64,000 nt of DNA from Rhodovulum sp. MB263 (lineage in GTDB: Bacteria > Pseudomonadota > Alphaproteobacteria > Rhodobacterales > Rhodobacteraceae): assembly GCF_002073975.1 (NCBI RefSeq), contig NZ_CP020384.1, forward strand, positions 3,224,001 through 3,288,000, written 5' to 3'. A model generated the notes under the pieces. It was given only the letters and a program-made list of their open reading frames with translations. It was not told the origin of the DNA and did no database searches. The translations under genes and the position numbers were made by a program. Shown piece after piece: positions 41,928-50,891 of this stretch. Positions within the stretch are counted from its first letter, which is position 1. Every line of letters begins with the position of its first letter.

Positions 41928-42839
41928 TCACACCGGCATTGGGAGGAGAGCCCAGAAACCGATGGATGTCAGTACGTTGAAGACAAGCGTCATGGCTGCG
42001 ATCGTGCAGGCCGGCGGGTCGATATGGGTATCGCCGCGATCGAGGAAGATCCGGGCGAAGAACTCGCCGACGAAGGCGCAGACCAGACCCGCGATACCGG
42101 CCCAGATGATGCTGCCCGACGCGACACCGACGATGGCGGCCGGCAGCGCGATGTGGTGGGTGACGGGGGTCAGCACGCCCACGGTCAGGAACAGCAGGCT
42201 CGCCGCCGCGATACCGAAGGCCAGAAGCGCACCCGCCATGCCGTAGGTGATGCCCAGCCAGCCGCCCAGAAGCCCGACGCCGACGCCGATCATGGCGATC
42301 TGGCCGAAGGAGCTCTGGAACACCAGCCATTTGGTGGCATCGGTCGGATGGAAGAAGCGCTCGCCTTCCGGCGTCTTGCCGCACAGCCCGCAGGTGCCCC
42401 AGATGAAGCGCACGATGAAGGCCGAGATCACGACGCTCATGCCGGGATAGTCGGTCCAGGGCAGGCCCGGGCCCACATCGGGCACCATCGCGACGCCCCA
42501 GCAGATCACGTAGCCGACGATCCCGAAGATGCCGCCGACCAGCAGCACGTCGGGACTGTTCAGCCCCATGCCCGCCGTCACGATGTTGCGGCCGCTGTCA
42601 AGCTTGCCCTTCGAGGCCGCATAGGCCGCGGCGGCGACGCCCGAGGCGAAGCCGCCCACATGCGGACCGAAGACGCCGAACGGGATCCCGAAGAAGTCGG
42701 TGGCCGCAGGCGCGACGGCCAACTGGATCGCAACGCCCGCGATCGTCAGGATGCCCACGAAGGCGAAGGCCGGCAATGCGCCGATCGCCGCCCCGAAAAT
42801 GCCGCCCCCGAAGGCGACCAGTAAACCGAGTGCAGTCAT
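41928..42839 (-). CDS. Integral membrane protein of the microcompartment locus, unknown family
   Basis: A 303-residue protein with about eight hydrophobic helices (for example GLLVAFGGGIFGAAIGALPA, VLLVGGIFGIVGYVICWGVA, MAGALLAFGIAAASLLFLTV). Between helices lies a polar loop with WGTCGLCGKTPEGERFF (CxxC) and later HHIALPAAIVGVASGSI. Start 42839 has AGGAGG upstream. It is divergent from the BMC operon and paired with acetate/propionate kinase, so it may carry diol, aldehyde, propanol or propionate across the membrane. I cannot name the family with confidence. Confidence 0.78.
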   Translation of the reverse strand: MTALGLLVAFGGGIFGAAIGALPAFAFVGILTIAGVAIQLAVAPAATDFFGIPFGVFGPHVGGFASGVAAAAYAASKGKLDSGRNIVTAGMGLNSPDVLLVGGIFGIVGYVICWGVAMVPDVGPGLPWTDYPGMSVVISAFIVRFIWGTCGLCGKTPEGERFFHPTDATKWLVFQSSFGQIAMIGVGVGLLGGWLGITYGMAGALLAFGIAAASLLFLTVGVLTPVTHHIALPAAIVGVASGSIIWAGIAGLVCAFVGEFFARIFLDRGDTHIDPPACTIAAMTLVFNVLTSIGFWALLPMPV

Positions 42840-43040
42840 TTGTTCCTCCTTGCAACGCAACCGACATCGCTCACCCGAAATCCAGGACGTGGATTTGCGC
42901 GCTCACTTCGATTCCGCTTTCAAGATCTCATGTCGATTCTTTCGGTTTCCATTCGCTCCGCAACCGCTGCCGGATTTCAAAAACAAAAATAACCATATCC
43001 GGAAAAAGATTAGCTTCCCGGGTCGGAAATTTTCATCCCT

Positions 43041-43056
43041 CGATATCGGAATATCG
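43041..43056. repeat. Inverted repeat CGATAT / ATATCG
   Basis: Perfect 6-bp arms around a 4-base centre in the GRM control region; operator-like. Confidence 0.5.
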
Positions 43057-43355
43057 AAACGAAACCCGAATTTGGGCGCGTCGTCGTAAATAATGGTGAG
43101 CGAATTTACCCAAACGGTCAACGCGGGGAACTTGGCCTCCGCAGGTGATTTCTTGCCAGAGTCGGGAAAGGCCGGAAAACCTGCCCCTCGAAGGAGCCAA
43201 AATCGTCCGGAACCGCCCCACAAATCCTTATTTTGTATATTTTTTTCAGATACTTGAAAGGAGAGATCGATTCGCTTCCGAAACCGCAGGAGCCCCACGC
43301 CACACGGCCCTTGAGGGCTTTACCGGGGTTATCTTGACCTCCCCATGACAAGATT

Positions 43356-43371
43356 TTACCCGCCCGGGTAA
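43356..43371. repeat. Inverted repeat TTACCCG / CGGGTAA
   Basis: Perfect 7-bp arms around CC, with further half-sites nearby; a candidate operator for the locus's AraC-type regulator or another factor. Confidence 0.5.
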
Positions 43372-43565
43372 TTTCCTGTCATCGCTCCGATTTGCGCCGC
43401 GCACCGCCCTCCTGCGCCAAACCCCTTGTTTTCATGGCCGATACGCCGGATTTTTCACTCTCCGGCAAGTTATTACCCGTCATTGTCAAACCCTTCGCGT
43501 TGTCCCGGACCCCGACCAACACCTATTCTCCATTCAACGACGCGGCTCATCGCGAAGGAAATGGA

Positions 43566-44156
43566 ATGTTCGGTTCCTCGAAATACAAAGTCCTCATGAT
43601 CGTCGGCGATTATTCCGAAGATTATGAAGTGATGGTTCCCTTCCAGGCGCTGGAGATGGCCGGCATCGCGGTCGACGCGGTCTGCCCCAGCAAATGCAAG
43701 GGCGACACCATCCGGACCGCGATCCACGATTTCGAGGGTGACCAGACCTATAGCGAGAAGCCCGGTCACCTGTTTCGTCTGACCGCCGCCTTCGGACTGA
43801 TCGACCCGGATAGCTATCACGGGCTCTATCTCCCCGGCGGCCGCGCCTGCGAATATCTGCGGCTCGACGACGAAGTGCTGACCTTGGTCCGCAGCTTCAT
43901 GAAGAACGACCGGCCCGTCGCCGCGATCTGCCACGGGCCACAGATCCTTGCAGCCGCGGGCGTGCTCGCCGGCCGCACCCTGACGGCCTACCCGGCCGTC
44001 GCCCCCGAGATCCGCGCTGTCGGTGGCACTTATGTCGCCGTTGCGCCGGAAGACACCGTAACCGACGGAAATCTCGCGACATCTCCGGCCTGGCCCGGTC
44101 ACCCGGGGCTCATGCGCGCCTTCCTGCGTCGCATCGCACCCGATGTCGTGAACTGA
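43566..44156 (+). CDS. DJ-1/PfpI-family protein, first gene of the GRM operon
   Basis: DJ-1/PfpI superfamily protein, 196 residues. The nucleophile elbow [14 protein letters not shown] carries the Cys, and the partner Glu/Arg area is [15 protein letters not shown]. The start at 43566 is set by GAAGGAA 5 bases upstream; upstream codons in frame look non-coding. Relatives include glyoxalase III-like enzymes and deglycases, so a likely job is to clear reactive aldehyde adducts leaking from the compartment. That role is inferred from its place in front of the diol dehydratase. Confidence 0.85.
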   Translation: MFGSSKYKVLMIVGDYSEDYEVMVPFQALEMAGIAVDAVCPSKCKGDTIRTAIHDFEGDQTYSEKPGHLFRLTAAFGLIDPDSYHGLYLPGGRACEYLRLDDEVLTLVRSFMKNDRPVAAICHGPQILAAAGVLAGRTLTAYPAVAPEIRAVGGTYVAVAPEDTVTDGNLATSPAWPGHPGLMRAFLRRIAPDVVN

Positions 44157-44219
44157 ACGAACCTATCGGCGCCGGCGGGCCGCAATGGCTCGGCGGGGCA
44201 TAACAGCCTGGAGGATACC

Positions 44220-46757
44220 ATGATTGAGAAGGGCTTTACGAAACCGACGGACCGCGTATTGCGGCTGAAGAAGCAGATCATCAACGCGAAGCCTTACGTC
44301 GAGTCCGAGCGTGCTGTTCTTGCGACCGAAGCCTACAAGGCAACCGAAGGGCTGCCGGCGATCCTGCGGCGCGCCAAGGTTGCCGAGAAGATCTTCAACG
44401 AGCTTCCGGTCACCATCCGCGAAGACGAACTGATCGTCGGCGCGATCACCAAGAACCCGCGTTCGACCGAAATCTGCCCCGAATTCTCGTTCGAATGGGT
44501 GGAAGCCGAGTTCGACACAATGGCCACCCGGATGGCCGACCCCTTCGAGATCCCGAAGGAAACCGCAGCCGAGCTGCATGAGGCCTTCAAGTACTGGCCG
44601 GGCAAGACCACCCAGGCGCTTGCGGCCTCGTACATGTCGAAGAAGACCCATGACTGCATGAACAATGGGGTCTTCACCGTCGGCAACTACTACTTCGGCG
44701 GCGTCGGCCACGTCTGCGTGGACTATGGCAAGATCCTCAAGATCGGCTTCCGCGGTGTCATCGAGCAGGCGATCAAGTCGATCGAGGCGCTCGACGAGAA
44801 AGATCCGGAATTCATCAAGAAGAAACAGTTCTACAACGCGACCGTGATCGCCTACAACGCCGCGATCAACTTCGCCCATCGCTATGCCGCGAAGGCCGAG
44901 GAACTGGCGGCGAAGGAATCGAACCCGGCCCGCAAGGCGGAACTGGAACAGATCGCCAAGAACTGCCGTCGCGTGCCTGAAAACCCGGCCTCGACCTTCT
45001 GGGAAGCCTGCCAGACGATGTGGTTCATCCAGTGCATGCTGCAGATCGAATCCTCGGGCCACTCGATTTCGCCCGGCCGGTTCGACCAGTACATGAACCC
45101 CTACTTCCTGGCCGACAAGTCGATCAGCAAGGAGTTCGCCCAGGAACTGGTCGACTGCATCTGGATCAAGCTGAACGACGTCAACAAGACCCGCGACGAA
45201 GTATCGGCCCAGGCCTTTGCCGGTTACGCCGTGTTCCAGAACCTCTGCGTCGGTGGTCAGACCGAAGACGGTCTCGATGCCACCAACGAGATGTCCTACA
45301 TGTGCATGGAAGCCACCGCGCATGTGAAGCTGCCGCAGCCGTCCTTCTCGATCCGCGTCTGGCAGGGTACTCCTGACGAGTTCCTGTTCCGTGCGGCAGA
45401 GGTCGTGCGTCTCGGGCTCGGGGTTCCGGCCGTCTACAACGACGAGGTGATCATCCCCGCGCTGCAGAACCGCGGTGTCTCGCTGGCCCATGCCCGCGAC
45501 TACGGCATCGTCGGCTGCGTCGAACCGCAGGCGATCCACCGCACCGAAGGCTGGCACGACGCGGCGTTCTTCAACGTGGCCAAGGTTCTGGAAATCACCA
45601 TGAACAACGGCCGCGCGGGCGACACGCAGCTGGGTCCGAAAACCGGCGAGATGACCGAGTGGAAATCGCTCGACGACTTCTACGTCGCGTTCAAGACGCA
45701 GATGGCCTTCTTCGTCAAACACCTTGCCGAAGCCGACAACTGCGTCGACATCGCCCATGCCGAACGGGCTCCGCTGCCCTTCCTCTCGGCCATGGTCGAT
45801 GACTGCCTCGGCCGCGGCAAGTCGGTCCAGGAAGGTGGCGCGATCTACAACTTCACCGGCCCGCAGGCCTTCGGCGTCGCGGATAGCGGCGACTCGGTCT
45901 ACGCGATGAAGAAGTTCGTCTTCGACGAGAAGAAAGTGTCGATGGCCGACCTCAAGCAAGCCATGGATGCGAACTTCGGTGTCGCGCTCGGCTCGACCGC
46001 TCCGTCGGCCACCGGCAAGGGTCCGTCCGAGGAAGAAGTCTACGCCGCGGTGCGCAAGGTCCTCTCGACCAACAGCTCGGTCGATGTGGCCACGCTGAAG
46101 GACGAGGTCTACCGGACCCTCGCCACCAACAGCGCTCCGACGTCGGACTCGTCGAAGTATGAAAGCATCCGGCGCCTGATGGACTCGGCCGAGTGCTTCG
46201 GCAACGACATCGACGATGTCGACCTGATCGCCCGGAAATGCGCCCGGATCTACTGCCTCGAGGTGGAGAAATACACCAACCCGCGTGGCGGCCAGTTCCA
46301 GGCCGGGATCTACCCGGTGTCCGCGAACGTGCTCTTCGGCAAGGACGTGGGCGCCCTGCCCGACGGCCGTCTCGCCAAGCAGCCGCTTTCGGACGGTGTG
46401 TCGCCGCGGCAGGGCAAGGACTCGAAGGGCCCGACCGCCGCTGCCAACTCGGTGGCCAAGCTGGACCACTTCATCGCGTCGAACGGCACCCTCTACAACC
46501 AGAAGTTCCTGCCTTCGGCGCTGGCCGGTGACCAGGGTCTGCAGAACTTCGCTTCGCTGGTGCGGTCGTACTTCGATCACAAGGGCATGCATGTGCAGTT
46601 CAACGTGATCGACCGTGCAACCCTGCTGGACGCGCAGAAACATCCGGAAGCCCACAACGACCTCGTGGTCCGCGTGGCCGGGTACAGCGCCCAGTTCGTC
46701 GTCCTCGCGAAAGAGGTGCAGGACGACATCATCAGCCGGACGGAACAAACGTTCTGA
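44220..46757 (+). CDS. Glycyl radical diol (1,2-propanediol) dehydratase
   Basis: Glycyl radical enzyme of 845 residues. Active-site Cys433 and Glu435 lie in GIVGCVEPQ; the radical Gly821 in RVAGYSAQF. The segment after the Cys (RTEGWHDAAFFN) matches the glycerol/1,2-propanediol dehydratase (B12-independent) subgroup rather than choline lyase CutC, so the substrate is probably 1,2-propanediol, giving propionaldehyde. Near residues 590-645 an extra helical segment is inserted (SEEEVYAAVRKVLST, then VDVATLKDEVYRTLATNS), which may dock it in the shell. It is the core enzyme; activase, PduP, PduQ and shell genes follow. Two hairpins follow the stop. Confidence 0.92.
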   Translation: MIEKGFTKPTDRVLRLKKQIINAKPYVESERAVLATEAYKATEGLPAILRRAKVAEKIFNELPVTIREDELIVGAITKNPRSTEICPEFSFEWVEAEFDTMATRMADPFEIPKETAAELHEAFKYWPGKTTQALAASYMSKKTHDCMNNGVFTVGNYYFGGVGHVCVDYGKILKIGFRGVIEQAIKSIEALDEKDPEFIKKKQFYNATVIAYNAAINFAHRYAAKAEELAAKESNPARKAELEQIAKNCRRVPENPASTFWEACQTMWFIQCMLQIESSGHSISPGRFDQYMNPYFLADKSISKEFAQELVDCIWIKLNDVNKTRDEVSAQAFAGYAVFQNLCVGGQTEDGLDATNEMSYMCMEATAHVKLPQPSFSIRVWQGTPDEFLFRAAEVVRLGLGVPAVYNDEVIIPALQNRGVSLAHARDYGIVGCVEPQAIHRTEGWHDAAFFNVAKVLEITMNNGRAGDTQLGPKTGEMTEWKSLDDFYVAFKTQMAFFVKHLAEADNCVDIAHAERAPLPFLSAMVDDCLGRGKSVQEGGAIYNFTGPQAFGVADSGDSVYAMKKFVFDEKKVSMADLKQAMDANFGVALGSTAPSATGKGPSEEEVYAAVRKVLSTNSSVDVATLKDEVYRTLATNSAPTSDSSKYESIRRLMDSAECFGNDIDDVDLIARKCARIYCLEVEKYTNPRGGQFQAGIYPVSANVLFGKDVGALPDGRLAKQPLSDGVSPRQGKDSKGPTAAANSVAKLDHFIASNGTLYNQKFLPSALAGDQGLQNFASLVRSYFDHKGMHVQFNVIDRATLLDAQKHPEAHNDLVVRVAGYSAQFVVLAKEVQDDIISRTEQTF

Positions 46758-46774
46758 TCCAGAGACAGGTCGGT

Positions 46775-46849
46775 CCCCGCAGCGCAGCACGCGGGGGCCG
46801 GCCGGGCAGAGACACGGGCGGGCTCCCCTGACATCCAACCGCCCGTGTC
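46775..46849 (+). promoter_or_regulatory. Two intercistronic hairpins after the glycyl radical enzyme
   Basis: CCCCGC (46775-46780) / GCGGGG (46791-46796) and GACACGGGCGG (46811-46821) / CCGCCCGTGTC (46839-46849). They may protect the abundant upstream message or lower expression of the genes after it; no T-run follows. Confidence 0.6.
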
Positions 46850-46902
46850 CGCCGCCCCCACGATCTGACGACCCGACGACCCGCGAAGAACAGGTGACCC
46901 GA

Positions 46903-48021
46903 ATGACCCGCTACACGAGTTTCCAAACCAGGACCGAGATCGTCTTCGGCCCCGGACTGCTGGACCGCCTGCACGCCTATCGCGGCCGGAAGGTCGGCAT
47001 CGTGACCGACGCTTTCCTGGCGCAGTCCGGCGCCCTCGACCGGGTCCGCAAGGCGCTGCCCGACTGCCAGATCAGGGTCTTTGACGAGGTTGTCCCCGAC
47101 ACCCCCATCGACGCTGTTTCCGCCGGAGCCCGCCATCTGGGCAATTTCGGCCCCGAAGTCATCATCGCGCTCGGCGGCGGCTCGCCGATCGACGGCGCGA
47201 AAGCCATCCTCGCCATCGTCCGCGAGATGCATCCCGACCGCTACATCCCCTTCGTCGCAATCCCGACGACCAGCGGCACCGGGTCCGAAGTGACGACCTT
47301 CGCCGTGATCTCGGATCCGGCCAACGGACGCAAATTCCCGCTGATCTCGGAAGAACTGGTGCCCGACGTGGCGCTGCTCGACCCCGAATTCGTGCGCACC
47401 GCGCCGCCCAAGGTGACCGCCGATACCGGCATGGACGTCATCACCCACGCGCTCGAGGCCGTGGTCGCCCGAGGCGCCAACTACTTTACCGACGCCTTCG
47501 CCGACAAGGCGCTGAGCCTCGCCTTCGCCTACCTGCCCCGCGCCTATGCCGATGGCAATGACATGGAAGCGCGCGACGCGATGCACCAGGCGTCCTGCCT
47601 GGCGGGCTTCGCCTTCGCCGCGGCGGGACTTGGCGTCAACCACAGCCTCGCCCATGCGCTGGGCGGCAAGCTGCACGTGGTCCATGGCCGCACCAACTCG
47701 GTGCTCCTGCCGGTGGTCATCCCGTGGAACGCGGCAGAGCCGAAGGCCGCCGCCGCCTATGCCCGGATCGCCCGGCTGATCGGCCTCGATGCCCCCGACA
47801 CCCCTGCCGGAGTGGCCGCGCTGATCGCCAGGATCCGTGAGTTCAACACCCTGTTCGGCATCCCCGCAACGATCCCCGAGATCGGTGCCGACAAGGAGGA
47901 ATACCGTCGCGTCAGCTCTGACGTCGCGGCGGCTGCGCTGGCCGATGCCTGCACGACCAGCAACCCACGCAAACCGTCCCAGGCAGATCTGGAAGATCTG
48001 CTGGCGCAGGTCGGCGGTTAG
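46903..48021 (+). CDS. pduQ: Iron-type alcohol dehydrogenase, PduQ-like
   Basis: Iron-dependent (group III) alcohol dehydrogenase of 372 residues, PduQ-like, reducing propionaldehyde to 1-propanol with NADH so that NAD+ is recycled inside the shell. Visible: IIALGGGSPIDGAKA (nucleotide site), PTTSGTGSEVT, and the metal-binding TGMDVITHALEA and GVNHSLAHALGG with HGRTNS. The ATG at 46903 is preceded by AACAGG. It follows the dehydratase after two hairpins and precedes shell genes. Confidence 0.9.
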   Translation: MTRYTSFQTRTEIVFGPGLLDRLHAYRGRKVGIVTDAFLAQSGALDRVRKALPDCQIRVFDEVVPDTPIDAVSAGARHLGNFGPEVIIALGGGSPIDGAKAILAIVREMHPDRYIPFVAIPTTSGTGSEVTTFAVISDPANGRKFPLISEELVPDVALLDPEFVRTAPPKVTADTGMDVITHALEAVVARGANYFTDAFADKALSLAFAYLPRAYADGNDMEARDAMHQASCLAGFAFAAAGLGVNHSLAHALGGKLHVVHGRTNSVLLPVVIPWNAAEPKAAAAYARIARLIGLDAPDTPAGVAALIARIREFNTLFGIPATIPEIGADKEEYRRVSSDVAAAALADACTTSNPRKPSQADLEDLLAQVGG

Positions 48022-48108
48022 AGGACGAGGGAGGATGCAGCAGAGCAAGAAGCGCGAAGACCCCAAGTCTAACTTCATCAACGCAAGATCGTGAGCAAGG
48101 AGAGAGCG

Positions 48109-48399
48109 ATGCAACAGGAAGCACTGGGAATGGTCGAAACCAAAGGTCTGGTCGGCGCCATCGAGGCGGCGGATGCCATGGTCAAATCGGCCAACGTGAC
48201 GATGATCGGCTACGAGAAAATCGGCTCGGGCCTCGTCACCGTGATGGTGCGTGGCGATGTCGGCGCGGTCAAGGCCGCTACCGATGCGGGCGCCGTGGCG
48301 GCTGGCAAGGTCGGCACCGTGGCCTCTGTCCACGTCATCCCGCGGCCGCATACCGAGGTGGAACGCATTCTGCCCCATCCCGCCCCGGTCGCCGAGTAA
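48109..48399 (+). CDS. BMC-H shell protein
   Basis: Single BMC-domain shell protein (PduA/CsoS1-like), 96 residues. Typical opening [21 protein letters not shown], the pore-loop area [15 protein letters not shown] and the AVKAATDAG helix are visible. Hexamers of such proteins tile the facets. The ATG at 48109 has AAGGAGAG upstream (48099-48106). It is the first of the shell genes in the operon. Confidence 0.93.
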   Translation: MQQEALGMVETKGLVGAIEAADAMVKSANVTMIGYEKIGSGLVTVMVRGDVGAVKAATDAGAVAAGKVGTVASVHVIPRPHTEVERILPHPAPVAE

Positions 48400-48428
48400 C
48401 CCCTGACTGAAGACTAGGAGGATCGGTC

Positions 48429-49247
48429 ATGAAAGACGATCTCGTCGAACAACTCATGGGGGAAGTGATCCGGAAAATGGGGGGGAGCGACAGCTCCTCC
48501 TCCTCCGCCCCCCAACCCGAAGCGAAGGCAGCCCCGGCAAAGGCGCCCAAGGCCTGCCAGCTGACCGAATTCGTCGGCACCGCGATCGGCGACACCATCG
48601 GCGTGGTCATCGCCAATGTCGATCCGGCCCTGCACGAAGCGATGAAGATCGACAAGAAATACCGCTCGATCGGCATCGTTGGCGCACGGACCGGAGCCGG
48701 TCCCCATATCTTCGCGGCCGATGAGGCGGTGAAGGCGACCAACAGCGAAGTGCTGGTGATCGAACTGCCGCGCGACACCAAGGGCGGCGGCGGCCACGGC
48801 TCGCTGGTCATCTTCGGCGCCGCGGATGTCTCGGACGCCCGTCGGGCGGTCGAGGTCATGCTGGGCGAACTGGACCGGACCTTCGGCGATGTCTACGGCA
48901 ACGACGCGGGCCACCTGGAGTTCCAGTACACCGCCCGTGCCAGCTACGCCCTGAACAAGGCCTTCGGCGCGCCGGTCGGCCAGGCTTTCGGCATCACCGT
49001 GGGGGCGCCTGCCGCCATCGGCGTGCTGATGGCCGATACCGCCGCCAAGGCGGCCACGGTCGAGACCGTCGGCTATGCCTCGCCCGGCAATGGCGGGACC
49101 AGCTACTCGAACGAGGCCATCTACATGTTCAGCGGCGATTCCGGTGCGGTGCGCCAGGCGATCCATGCTGCCCGCGATGTCGGCAAGCAGCTTCTGGGCG
49201 CCATGGACCCGGCTCCGCTCGAGTCGACCACCACGCCGTACATCTGA
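48429..49247 (+). CDS. pduB: PduB-like BMC-T (tandem-domain) shell protein
   Basis: Trimeric tandem BMC protein, 272 residues, very similar along its length to Salmonella PduB. Landmarks are LTEFVGTAIGDTIGVVIANV, RSIGIVGARTGAGPHI, ELPRDTKGG, and in the second domain YTARASYALNKAFGAP with SGDSGAVRQAIHAARD. The N-terminal helix (residues about 3-17, DLVEQLMGEVIRKM) resembles the part of PduB that ties shell to core. AGGAGG lies 6 bases before the ATG. Confidence 0.93.
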   Translation: MKDDLVEQLMGEVIRKMGGSDSSSSSAPQPEAKAAPAKAPKACQLTEFVGTAIGDTIGVVIANVDPALHEAMKIDKKYRSIGIVGARTGAGPHIFAADEAVKATNSEVLVIELPRDTKGGGGHGSLVIFGAADVSDARRAVEVMLGELDRTFGDVYGNDAGHLEFQYTARASYALNKAFGAPVGQAFGITVGAPAAIGVLMADTAAKAATVETVGYASPGNGGTSYSNEAIYMFSGDSGAVRQAIHAARDVGKQLLGAMDPAPLESTTTPYI

Positions 49248-49268
49248 GCCTGAAAGAGGATGACCGTC

Positions 49269-50024
49269 ATGACCGAGAAAAGCCTTGGATTGATCGAAAC
49301 CATCGGCCTGGCTGCTGCCGTGGAAGCCGCCGACGCTGCGGTGAAATCGGCAAATGTCCAGCTGGTGGGCTACGAGCTGACCAATGGCGATGGCATGACG
49401 GTCGTCAAACTTCGCGGAGAAGTGGGCGCCATCAAGGCCGCGGTTGCGGCCGGCGCCGTGGCGGCCGAGCGGGTCAACCGCGTCGTGTCGACCCAGGTTA
49501 TCGCGCGCCCGGCGCGGGACGTGTCCTTGCTGGTGGACAGTCCTGCAACGGTGGGTGCGCTGCCGCCGACGGATCCGGACCCGGATCCGAAAGGCGGCCT
49601 GGCTGCAGCTTCCGAGCCCGCGACCGAAGCCGGACCGTCCCCTGCCGAAGCGGCTCCGCCCGCTCCGGCGGAGGTCGACACGGCCGAGGCCGAACAAGAC
49701 GCGGAAACGGATGCGGCGGCCGCGTCGGACGCCACTGGGACTCTGGCGTCCGACGACACCCCCACCCCCGACACCCCCCCGGCGGAGACCCCGGCCGAGG
49801 CAGCACCCGCTGCCGAGGACCAGGCGGCTCCGGAGGCCGGGACGGACACACCGACCGAGACAAGCTCCGAGCCCGCTCCCGAAGCCGGGCCCGAAGCCAC
49901 GCCCTCGGAGACAGCCGCTGACACCTCCGACGAGGCGGCGGCGGCCGGCGGGACGGCGAATGCCGGGCGGCGAAACCGCCGGCGTTCCAGCCCGGCCAGG
50001 AAACCCGGACGCTCCGGGAAGTGA
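49269..50024 (+). CDS. BMC-H shell protein with a long C-terminal disordered extension (PduK-like layout)
   Basis: A 251-residue protein: one BMC domain (residues about 1-88, EKSLGLIETIGLAAAVEAAD, LRGEVGAIKAAVAAG), then about 160 residues rich in Ala, Pro, Glu, Thr and Asp with no fold in sight, ending in the strongly basic RRNRRRSSPARK. The start at 49269 is chosen over an ATG at 49260 because AAAGAGG is then 9 bases off. PduK and related shell proteins also carry C-terminal additions, some with metal clusters, but no cysteines are seen here. The tail could face cargo or cytosol. Confidence 0.88.
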   Translation: MTEKSLGLIETIGLAAAVEAADAAVKSANVQLVGYELTNGDGMTVVKLRGEVGAIKAAVAAGAVAAERVNRVVSTQVIARPARDVSLLVDSPATVGALPPTDPDPDPKGGLAAASEPATEAGPSPAEAAPPAPAEVDTAEAEQDAETDAAAASDATGTLASDDTPTPDTPPAETPAEAAPAAEDQAAPEAGTDTPTETSSEPAPEAGPEATPSETAADTSDEAAAAGGTANAGRRNRRRSSPARKPGRSGK

Positions 50025-50033
50025 TGTGAACCG

Positions 50034-50055
50034 CCCCGGCGCAGCGCGCGGGGCA
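50034..50055 (+). promoter_or_regulatory. Short hairpin between shell gene and pduL
   Basis: GCCCCG / CGGGGC-type stem around GCGCAGCGC in the 143-base spacer. No T-run; probably an mRNA structure. Confidence 0.35.
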
Positions 50056-50167
50056 AGAACCGGAAGCGACCAGGAGCCGGACGCCCGATGCGGCCGGGAC
50101 CGAAGCCCCCGAGGCCACCGCGGAGAGACGCGGCAAGGGGGCGGGTCGAGAGGAACAGGACAGGACG

Positions 50168-50842
50168 ATGCTGGAAACTGGTAACATGATTGATCGGATC
50201 GTCTCCGAGGTGCTGGCGCAAGGGCGTGCGGCAGCGCGGGGCACGACCGGAACCGACGCGGGATCCGACCCCGCGCTGGTTCCGGTCGGCGTCTCGAACC
50301 GGCATATCCACCTGTCGCGCCAGGACATGGATGCGCTGTTCGGCCCCGGCGTCATGCTGACCCGCAAGAAGGCGATGAAGCAGCCCGGCCAGTATGCCGC
50401 CGAGGAAACCGTGATCCTGCGCGGGCCCAAGGGCGAGATCGGCAAGGTCCGGGTTCTCGGGCCGCTGCGCAAGGACACCCAGGTCGAGGTCTCGACCGCC
50501 GACGGCTTCGCGCTGGGCGTCCGCCCGCCGCTCCGGATGTCGGGCAAGCTCAACGACACCCCCGGCCTCGAGATCGTCGGCCCGCATGGCTCGGTGCGCA
50601 AGAGCGCGGGCGTGATCGTCGCGATGCGCCACATCCACATGCTGCCCGAAACTGCCGCCCGGCTGGGCCTCGCCAATGGCGACGAGGTCAGCGTGCTGGT
50701 CGAGGGACCGCGCGGCGGGATCATGCATCACGTCGCGATCCGCGCGGCCGAGGCCTCGGCGACCGAGATGCATATCGACGTCGAGGAAGCGAACGCCTTC
50801 GGGCTGAAGAACGACGATATCGTGCGGATCCTCCGGGACTGA
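50168..50842 (+). CDS. pduL: PduL-type phosphotransacylase
   Basis: PduL phosphate acyltransferase, 224 residues: propionyl-CoA to propionyl-phosphate with release of CoA, so CoA stays in the shell. His/metal-binding motifs are NRHIHLS near 38, RHIHML near 154 and EMHIDVEEAN near 200. The first 18 residues (MIDRIVSEVLAQ) are a short amphipathic helix typical of encapsulation peptides. Start at 50168 is preceded by AGGACAGGACG; an ATG at 50186 would leave the helix just intact. Confidence 0.93.
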   Translation: MLETGNMIDRIVSEVLAQGRAAARGTTGTDAGSDPALVPVGVSNRHIHLSRQDMDALFGPGVMLTRKKAMKQPGQYAAEETVILRGPKGEIGKVRVLGPLRKDTQVEVSTADGFALGVRPPLRMSGKLNDTPGLEIVGPHGSVRKSAGVIVAMRHIHMLPETAARLGLANGDEVSVLVEGPRGGIMHHVAIRAAEASATEMHIDVEEANAFGLKNDDIVRILRD

Positions 50843-50891
50843 CCGCAGGCACACCGCAGGGACGACGACGCGAGGAAACGGGATCAGAACG

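Larger units (their letters stand above)
42840..43565. promoter_or_regulatory. AT-rich control region between the two arms of the GRM locus
   Basis: 726 bases without a gene, distinctly AT-rich against its surroundings. Notable parts: inverted repeats CCGGAT / ATCCGG (42970-43002), CGATAT-CGGA-ATATCG (43041-43056) and TTACCCG-CC-CGGGTAA (43356-43371), with further TTACCC(G) half-sites at 43106, 43320 and 43473. GAAGGAA at 43554-43560 is the ribosome binding site of the PfpI gene. Both the minus-strand (membrane protein, ackA) and plus-strand (BMC) transcripts should begin here. Confidence 0.65.

Noticed and set aside
44163-46838. Open frame of 891 codons antisense to the glycyl radical enzyme gene
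   Set aside because: The plus-strand frame has all glycyl radical motifs; the antisense one has none and is an artefact of codon bias in a strongly expressed gene.
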